Of a stretch of DNA of 64,000 nucleotides, positions 58,079 through 64,000 are shown piece after piece. The notes below the pieces were generated by a model. It was not told where the DNA came from and did no database searches. It was given only the letters and a program-made list of their open reading frames with translations. Position 1 is the first letter of the stretch. Each line of letters begins with the position of its first letter. The DNA lies in contig JBITNC010000001.1 of NCBI GenBank assembly GCA_050084985.1, positions 49,600,001 to 49,664,000 on the forward strand, given 5' to 3'. A program made the translations under genes and the position numbers. Source of the DNA: Nageia nagi (lineage: Eukaryota; Pinophyta).

Positions 58079-59982
58079 TGTCGAGCATGGGTGATTGTCA
58101 TTGTTGTCAACACGTGGTTTTGGCTGTGTCTTCGCGTCCATTTGGTTTTGGCTGTGTCTTCGCGTAGTAGTATGAGTTCATTTTAAGATCCTCGGGATGA
58201 CGTTCTGAAATGAAATGATAAAGCTCAGTTGTGGAAAAATCTGGGTTCCAGAGAAGGTGAGAGTTGTTGAAAAGTTCGGGTTCCAGAGAAGGCGAGAGTT
58301 GTGGAAAAGCCTGGGTTCCGAAGAAGGTGAGGTCAGCAAAGAGAAATTGAGGAGCTGAAACCAGTTAATTAAGTATTCCAAAAGTAGAGCATTCTGAAAA
58401 TATGAAGATAACATCAACGATTTCGGGTCTTAACCCAAAATCAGATCCCAGAAGTGATGAGGTCAGCAAGGGGGGACTAAAAGAGCTAGAGCCAGTGAGT
58501 AAAACATTCCAAAAATATGAAGATGACGTCACGGGGAGAACAACGTTCACATTTTTGAATGAGCCCAGATCCTGAAAGCGATGAGGTCAGCAAGGGGCAA
58601 CTAAAAGAGTCGGAGCCAACGAGTAAAACATTCTGGAAGTAAGAGATGACATCACGGGGAGAATGATGTTCACATTCTTTAATAGAATCGAGTTTTAGAG
58701 ATGATGAGGTCAGCAAAGAGTGATCAAATAGCCAGAGCCGGTGAGTAAAGCATTCCGAAATGTAGAGATGAGATCAGCAAAGAGAGATTGAAAATTCGGA
58801 GTCCATAAAGTAAATGTTTCAAATTAAAAGGATGACATCACAGAGGATAAGATAGTCGTGTTTTGGTAAAGATCGGAGTTCGAAGATGATGACATCATGG
58901 TGTAGGTGTTGAAAAGTCCGGAAAGCCATGCAGATACATTGGAACTCTCTTCCGGAGTCCGAAGATGATGACATCATGCGGGAAGCATTTTACTCTACTT
59001 TCGGAGTTCGAAGATGATGACATCATAATTTATACAATAAACATCCGGTAAGCGAGACAAAGAGTCCGAGATTATCAGAAATACCATTATGAAGAAGAAA
59101 AGAGTTCAAAACTATCAAAAATAATTAGATACTGTCAAATCTCTAAAATCAGTGGAGAAAAAGGTATACGTGTCTAAAAAACTCTGTTTGAACAAGAGGA
59201 GCGTTCATCAGTTACAGCAGTTGCAGTCTCAGATAGTGAACTCTCTTAGTGCAGGAGCAGTTACAAATAAAGATTCCTTTTCAGTTTGTTTTTGGTAACA
59301 TGTCATGACAAGAACAGTTTTGTGAGGGGCTTTCTTGATGTGTAACGGTTGCAGGAAAGTACGTGAAGTGTGGATTGTAGATGAAGTAAAAAGGGGCGAG
59401 TAGAGAAGGGTGATTGAGGTTGTAAGAGCGTGAAAGAGGAGAGGAGTGTGGAGAGAAGAGTGGTCATGGAGGTAATAGGGCGGAAGAGGGGAGTATCAGG
59501 AGAACATGAAGTGAGCAAACGAATATGCAGATAGGAGTGTGATTGTTTAAGTGTGTTACTTTAGAGCTGTGTGCAGAGATAAAATAGTGAACTTTAGAGC
59601 TAGACCATTGAGGGTCTTCTAGAACTGTATTCTTTCCTCCTTTTTGAATGTTGTCTCAAGTGGGTGCTTGAGAGCTGGAGTTGGTGCTCCAAGCAGTAGG
59701 TACTGCTATTTGCAAAGTGGTAGTTGGTGCTACCCTTCACAGTTGGTGCTATGAATCTATAAGCTTTCTTTAATGGCTGGATTTGGATTGGTGTCCAAGC
59801 AGTCATTTTCGGGGATGTAGCCAATCTGGTGAACCTCGTTACATCTGGTGTTGTGTGATGTACTGGTGTGCTTGCTCAATTTTCTCTGGCTTTTAATCTA
59901 TCTTTATTTAATAAGGTTAAATTGATTATTTTTTATACACTGATTCACCCCCCCCCCTCTCAATGTCACTCGAAGTCCAACA
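58079..59982 (+). repeat. 3' LTR of element B
   Basis: 1904 bp, TGTCGAGCATGG...AAGTCCAACA. Aligns end to end with 50809-52711. Visible differences are mostly transitions. One core here is a perfect TGACGTCA (58524-58531), where the 5' LTR has TGATGTCA. A run of ten C (59948-59957) differs in length from the 5' copy. Confidence 0.95.
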
Positions 59983-60091
59983 TAGAGTATTATCCATCCA
60001 CCTTGAACTCAGCTAATTTATTCACCAAGCCTCTCTTAAAAGCTCAATTCTGTAAGCTTAGGGATGGTATCAGGTTGGTGAAGTTGCCCTA
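59983..60091 (+). pseudogene. Copia pol of A5, RNase H end after element B
   Basis: After the TSD copy tagag the frame resumes YYPSTLNSANLFTKPLLKAQ and ends LVKLP with TAA (60089-60091). Ser has become a stop six codons before the usual PSRGSEV end. Confidence 0.9.
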
Positions 60092-60824
60092 AAAGGGAGT
60101 GAAGTTTGAATTCTTGTGTTGAATTCATGTTTGTAATGATAACTTCACCCATAGGAGGATTTTGTGTTGTATAGTGTTGATTTTATTGTACACCTTCATG
60201 GTAAGTTCACTCTACATGAAGAACTTATTGTACAAATTTTTAAAAGTAGAAAGATTAGCCAATCTAGCACTATTCAGTTATTCATGTGTGAGGAACTCTT
60301 ATTTATCTTTTGACACTATTCAATTATCCATATGTGAGGAACTCATATGTGCATGCTCTATTTTGTAATGATAATCAATACATGTTTTATATACAGCAGG
60401 TGACTATGAGTTTTGGTTTGGTATCTTCATAATGACTTATAGTGCACCATTGATTAGTTCATGATGGAATTTGTGTGATTCACCTATCCTAGTTGATATG
60501 AATATGATGCATCTAACTGATCTTATTATTTGAGCTACTTATGACTTGTAGGTTCTTTTGAGATTACAGGTTACTTACTTCAAGTATGCATGCTCTTGGA
60601 GACTCTTCATGAATTCCAGTTGGATGACTACTTCATGTACATTGAAACTGGTTGTGGTTAATGATTGTATTTAGCAAAGTAGTGAATCTCAAATTAGATC
60701 TTTTTTTCTTTACAAATATGTAAAAAAATTTCATCTCTGTTGTATCTATTTGGAGGAGAATTCTCTTACTTTATCCCTTCCTTCTCTCCTATTCGTTCTA
60801 TCCCAATATTGTATTAAGGGAGAG
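60092..60824 (+). other. 3' UTR and polypurine tract of A5
   Basis: Non-coding, with two minisatellite units (about 60265-60350). The PPT AAGGGAGAG (60816-60824) carries one substitution in the G run and borders the 3' LTR. Confidence 0.82.
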
Positions 60825-61324
60825 TGTTGGAATGTATAATGCATTATTGTAGAGGTTTTGTAATAATCTTCTATGTAAATTCACTAATACTTAAAGGTAT
60901 CTTTTAATACCTTAAGTATTTAAGTGAATATGATAATGTAACTTGTCCTTCACTCCATATCATGAGCGTGCCCCTTGGGTAAAAGGATGTGCATGTCATG
61001 CTTTTGTACATTGGATAAAAGGATGATCCAAAGAGAGATTTTGGCCTATAAATAGAAGGCTCCCTCTTTGTTATTACACACCAATTTATGGAGTAAAGTT
61101 ATGCTAGAGCATAGTGTTTAGGAGATGAGTTTAGAAAGATTGTAAAAGTTCTTATTTTTGAATTAAGAGAGATCTAGTTAGTGGATGTACTCCTAGTTGA
61201 AGGAACCACTTACATATTGTGTTATCTTTGTGAGATTACTTTGTGAGTTATTTAGATGTGATTTGTGAGCTTACATGTGATCTTGGGAGTTTAAATTTGT
61301 TTAGTTTATAGTTCAACTCTCACA
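60825..61324 (+). repeat. 3' LTR of A5
   Basis: 500 bp, TGTTGGAATG...CTCTCACA. TATA region ttttggcctataaatag near 61040. It ends against minus-strand family C gag. Confidence 0.92.
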
Positions 61325-62383
61325 ATCCATTAATCGATTGATATTACATTCAACAATCACAAAGCAAGCAGAATCAAAATTCTTATTTTTATCATCATGA
61401 TACTCCCTCTTCTCATATTTTTCTTTGATATTCTCCATGAGTTCCAACAAGTTTTGGAATCATGTCCCTTTTTTTATCACATCAAACATAATGAAGGTTA
61501 TCTTTTACTTCTCTTTCACCTTGATTATATGTACCCTTTGCCTATGAAATTATTCCTTACATGATCATACTTGCTAATTTATCTTTGAGAAGAATCATTA
61601 GGTAGATTATTTCCCTTTTTATCAATACACAATGTGTCTCAAATATACTCAATAACCTTCTTGCCAAAACATTTCACAATCTTGTGTTTCAAAGTGTCAA
61701 AATGAGGGCCTTCAATTATTCACTAGTTTGAAGGGACTTAAGATAATGGAAATAAGTGGGGTGGAGATCCTTAATCAAGGTTACAATAACATTGCCAATC
61801 TTCACACCTAAAGCCTCTATATCATGCATGATGGTTCTAATTTTGAAAACCAACGCCATGAGATCATTATCTTTCAACTCAACGTTAAAGAGCTTGAATT
61901 ACAACTAAATCAATTCTAACTCTAAATGGGAGTCGTACAAATTCTTAAACTTCTTCAAAGCACTCCACCCATCTTTTATGGATTTGATATGAAGATTGAC
62001 CTTCTCATGACTTACCAAAGCACAAATCAAGGCATATGCCTTTTTATCCTTAACTTTCTAAATTACCAGTTCTTTTGCATCCATGGGTTTGGTGGGAGTT
62101 GTGTCTCCATAAAAAATACCATCCCAAAGGTCATTAAAGGTAAGAATGTCCTCAATATTTCTTAACTACTCAAATTAATTCTCGTAAATCAAAATTTATC
62201 TTTATATTTTCCTAATAGTATTTTATATCAACAATCAAATATTCATATATTAAATGATCAATCATAATAAAACATGTTTTAGGAGCAACCTCCACAAATA
62301 CATAATAGAAACCATATCCTTCCAAACGCTATCAACAAAATGATCCGAACAACCAACTAACAAATGTGATGTGCAAGGTACCA
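61325..62383 (-). mobile_element. Family C copia fragment C2 (gag and 5' end)
   Basis: Minus-strand copy of the C1 gag block. The knuckle region (about 61440-61520), the UBN2-type core (about 61640-61900) and a deleted N-terminus are followed by the 5' terminal region, ending at TGGTACC (62383). Compared with C1 it lacks about 200 bp between the gag start and the terminal region. Protease and later domains are cut off by A5. Many stops. Confidence 0.78.
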
Positions 62384-63130
62384 TTAACAGTGATTTCATT
62401 GCCTCTGCCTCATTCCTCCGCTCGACCACCTACCCTTTTCGTTTTTGGCCTCTCCCATCAAGATGGAAAATCTGTCACATCATTCATATCATAGAATGGT
62501 AGGACAGATTCAAATTTCAAATTTGAAAGCTAGGAGGGAAAGTTTGTAACGATTATCCGACAACATCCCCATTGATGTCATGCTTTCGATGATGAAGTGC
62601 TTTGAGATAGTTGAAGCTGGAGGCGTTGAGATTCCAGTGGTGGAATTCAGAATCCATTCCACAAGTAATTCAGGCCACAATCTGCACAAGAACAAAGTTA
62701 CTATCTATTACACAAATAATTTTGTGTATTAGAATTTGAATGCTTGGAACTAAGGATTTTCATTTCATTCTAATACTGACTAGTTTGTGCTATGATGAAG
62801 GGCAAAGGATGGCAGATATCTCCAAAAAATATGTAGAAAAGGAGAAACAGGCACTTCGCCTTGTATAGTTGAAGCTGTTGCTAAATTGGAAAGTATTACT
62901 GTAAGTGACATAACTCCTTGGATCAAGAGAGTCGTTTATGTTCTACATTTCAACAGCAATATCTTGGAATCCCAAGGAGTCTTGCCAGGATGCCATCTCA
63001 TATCTATTCTCGTTTCCAAACCTGGAAACTAATTTTGGCAGATTTACTGTGGGCAATAGCATTGGTGAAGTGAACTACGAAATTACATGATTGTAAAATG
63101 TGAAATCCAAATAAAATGAGATTCATTTTC
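62384..63130. other. GC-richer exon-like patch, unassigned
   Basis: Base composition and codon pattern differ from the AT-rich surroundings. On the plus strand one frame reads DVMLSMMKCFEIVEAGGVEI and on to a stop near 62731. Near the right side two overlapping plus frames are open: one with ETGTSPCIVEAVAKLESIT ending at about 63031, and one with SYLFSFPNLETNFGRFTVG ending at about 63090. An AATAAA-like word (aataaaatg) lies near 63112. This could be the last exons of a host gene or a pseudogene. I do not recognise the protein. Confidence 0.35.
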
Positions 63131-64000
63131 AGATCTCTCAACTGTGTAATGATATCTTCCTTGTGGTCTTGTGGTATGCAAATGCATTGTAATAATATGT
63201 GGTTTTTGGTCGTGCTGTCTTTGGGTGGTAGTTATGCATATGCATATGACATTTTTTATTTGTTTTGAAGAATGGTTATAAATTTATGCAAGAGATTTTT
63301 TTTTGCTTTTTTATACAGTAACATGTTTTTTTGTGTTCTTTGTAATAATTAAAAAAAAATACAAAACATATAATATGTTTTTGAAGGCATTTTATACATA
63401 GAACTAAGATATATTTTTAAGAATATTATAATAGTTTTTGAATGCATTTCATAGGTTTTAATAAATATCATACCAAAATTCAAAGATACTTTAGAAATCA
63501 TAATGGCTCTTCAAAAATGATGCATCAATTTTTGGATATTGATTTTCTATCTTAATGAATTTGGATATGGGTTCTTTCAAGTTTTGTTTTATCTTCTACT
63601 ACTTTTAACTTACAAAATAATGATTAAAAAATCAATGCTAACCTTTACAAAATAAAATGCTTCGATGGATGAAATATTTGGTAACTTGATTAGATTTAGT
63701 CTAGTAAAAACCAAATTTTCAATGTCTTGGATAGATTGATATTATCATATATAATCAAATTGTAAATTCAAAGTATCAAGCATATTTAAATAAGCTCAAA
63801 TTATCTTAAAAGTGTGCTAGTTGATATTATTTTAAAATGAAATAGACATTGGAATGATAAAAGTGCCCAATGAAGTGTATGATAGTACAATTGATACAAA
63901 CAAAGGAATTGGGCTAGAGTCTAGATAATTATGCTAAAAGATCTCAAAAATATAATTCAAATGATGAAATGAAAGCCAAAATAATGGAATCGTTATTTTA
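63131..64000. other. AT-rich intergenic DNA to window end
   Basis: No element boundary, domain or convincing open frame. T and A runs and ttatttttaag-type words only. Confidence 0.6.

Larger units (their letters stand above)
50809..59982 (+). mobile_element. Sirevirus-like Ty1/copia element B, full length
   Basis: A 9174-bp element with exact 5-bp TSDs (tagag), two nearly equal LTRs (1903 and 1904 bp, TGTTGAGC / TGTCGAGC...CCAACA), PBS, one gag-pol frame and four polypurine runs before the 3' LTR. Long LTRs, a long coiled-coil gag, iMet PBS and multiple AAAGGGGGAGA tracts are features of the Sirevirus (Maximus/SIRE) lineage. No env-like ORF follows pol: only 227 bp lie between the stop and the 3' LTR. 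The LTRs differ mainly by C/T and G/A changes. Five TAG stops and four frameshifts disable it. Confidence 0.93.
35536..61324 (+). mobile_element. Family A copia element A5, split by A6 and B
   Basis: One element spread over 25.8 kb. Parts in order are the truncated 5' LTR (35536-35718), PBS, long leader (interrupted by A6), gag (46989 on), pol (interrupted by B at 50809), the rest of RNase H (59983-60091), 3' UTR, PPT and 3' LTR (60825-61324). Removing A6 and B with one copy of each TSD restores a continuous ~8.1-kb element. Its right flank is family C gag (C2). Confidence 0.9.

Noticed and set aside
30155-61327. A4 and A5 as one composite with a shared TSD (aaatc / caatc)
   Set aside because: It requires the A5 LTR to end two bases earlier than in the other copies, and gives only a 4 of 5 match.
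1-64000. CRISPR arrays, operons, riboswitches, rRNA or tRNA genes
   Set aside because: No spacer-repeat arrays, Shine-Dalgarno-led gene clusters or full tRNA cloverleaf seen. The content is plant nuclear retrotransposon DNA.

Overview
This window looks like a retrotransposon-dominated intergenic tract from a large, strongly AT-rich plant nuclear genome. No intact host gene, rRNA, tRNA or prokaryotic feature was found. Ty1/copia elements with tRNA-iMet primer binding sites and 5'-TG...CA-3' LTRs, some fixed by exact 5-bp target duplications, establish a plant. PPR pseudogene fragments with MYAK, AMIAGY and AGYLEGAFNF motifs resemble gymnosperm-type PLS proteins, so a conifer-like seed plant is a tentative guess only. 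All coordinates, domain calls and comparisons were made by eye.

Three copia groups fill most of the window. Family A has ~500-bp LTRs carrying a TATA box, a zinc-knuckle gag, and a pol ending in the residues PSRGSEV. It is present as A0 (only its 3' end, 1-1459), A1 (3544-12036, +), A2 (13920-17548, +, 5'-truncated), A3 (18169-24018, -), A4 (30160-35535, +, 3'-truncated), A5 (35536-61324, +) and A6 (38014-46492, -), plus a solo LTR at 6734-7233. Family C is a different copia, found in pieces on the minus strand (17549-25583 and 61325-62383). Element B (50809-59982, +) is a Sirevirus-like copia with 1.9-kb LTRs, a long coiled-coil gag with three zinc knuckles, and several polypurine tracts.

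Layout. 1-3543 repeats 10572-14122 almost exactly, which is the signature of a 10.58-kb tandem duplication (or of a false duplication in the assembly). Each copy holds a family A 3' end, a spacer, a decayed PPR pseudogene and an integrase scrap. A3 sits inside C1. The region 25584-30159 is AT-rich intergenic DNA with a 105-bp tandem duplication and a hairpin. A4 is joined at 35535 to the inside of A5's 5' LTR. A5 has been split twice: A6 entered its leader (TSD gacat) and B entered its RNase H region (TSD tagag). C2 and an unassigned, GC-richer exon-like patch close the window.

The most interesting observations are these. (1) Four family A copies carry a 2.7-2.9 kb segment between PBS and gag with a GT at its start and an AG directly before the CAAATGG at the gag start, a candidate 5'-UTR intron; A3 has only 16 nt there. 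(2) The integrase catalytic Glu is Lys in four copies and intact in two. (3) The Sirevirus LTR has twelve TGANNTCA palindromic cores at about 62-bp spacing. (4) No readable copy of any family keeps the protease D-S/T-G triad, so nothing here looks autonomous today.
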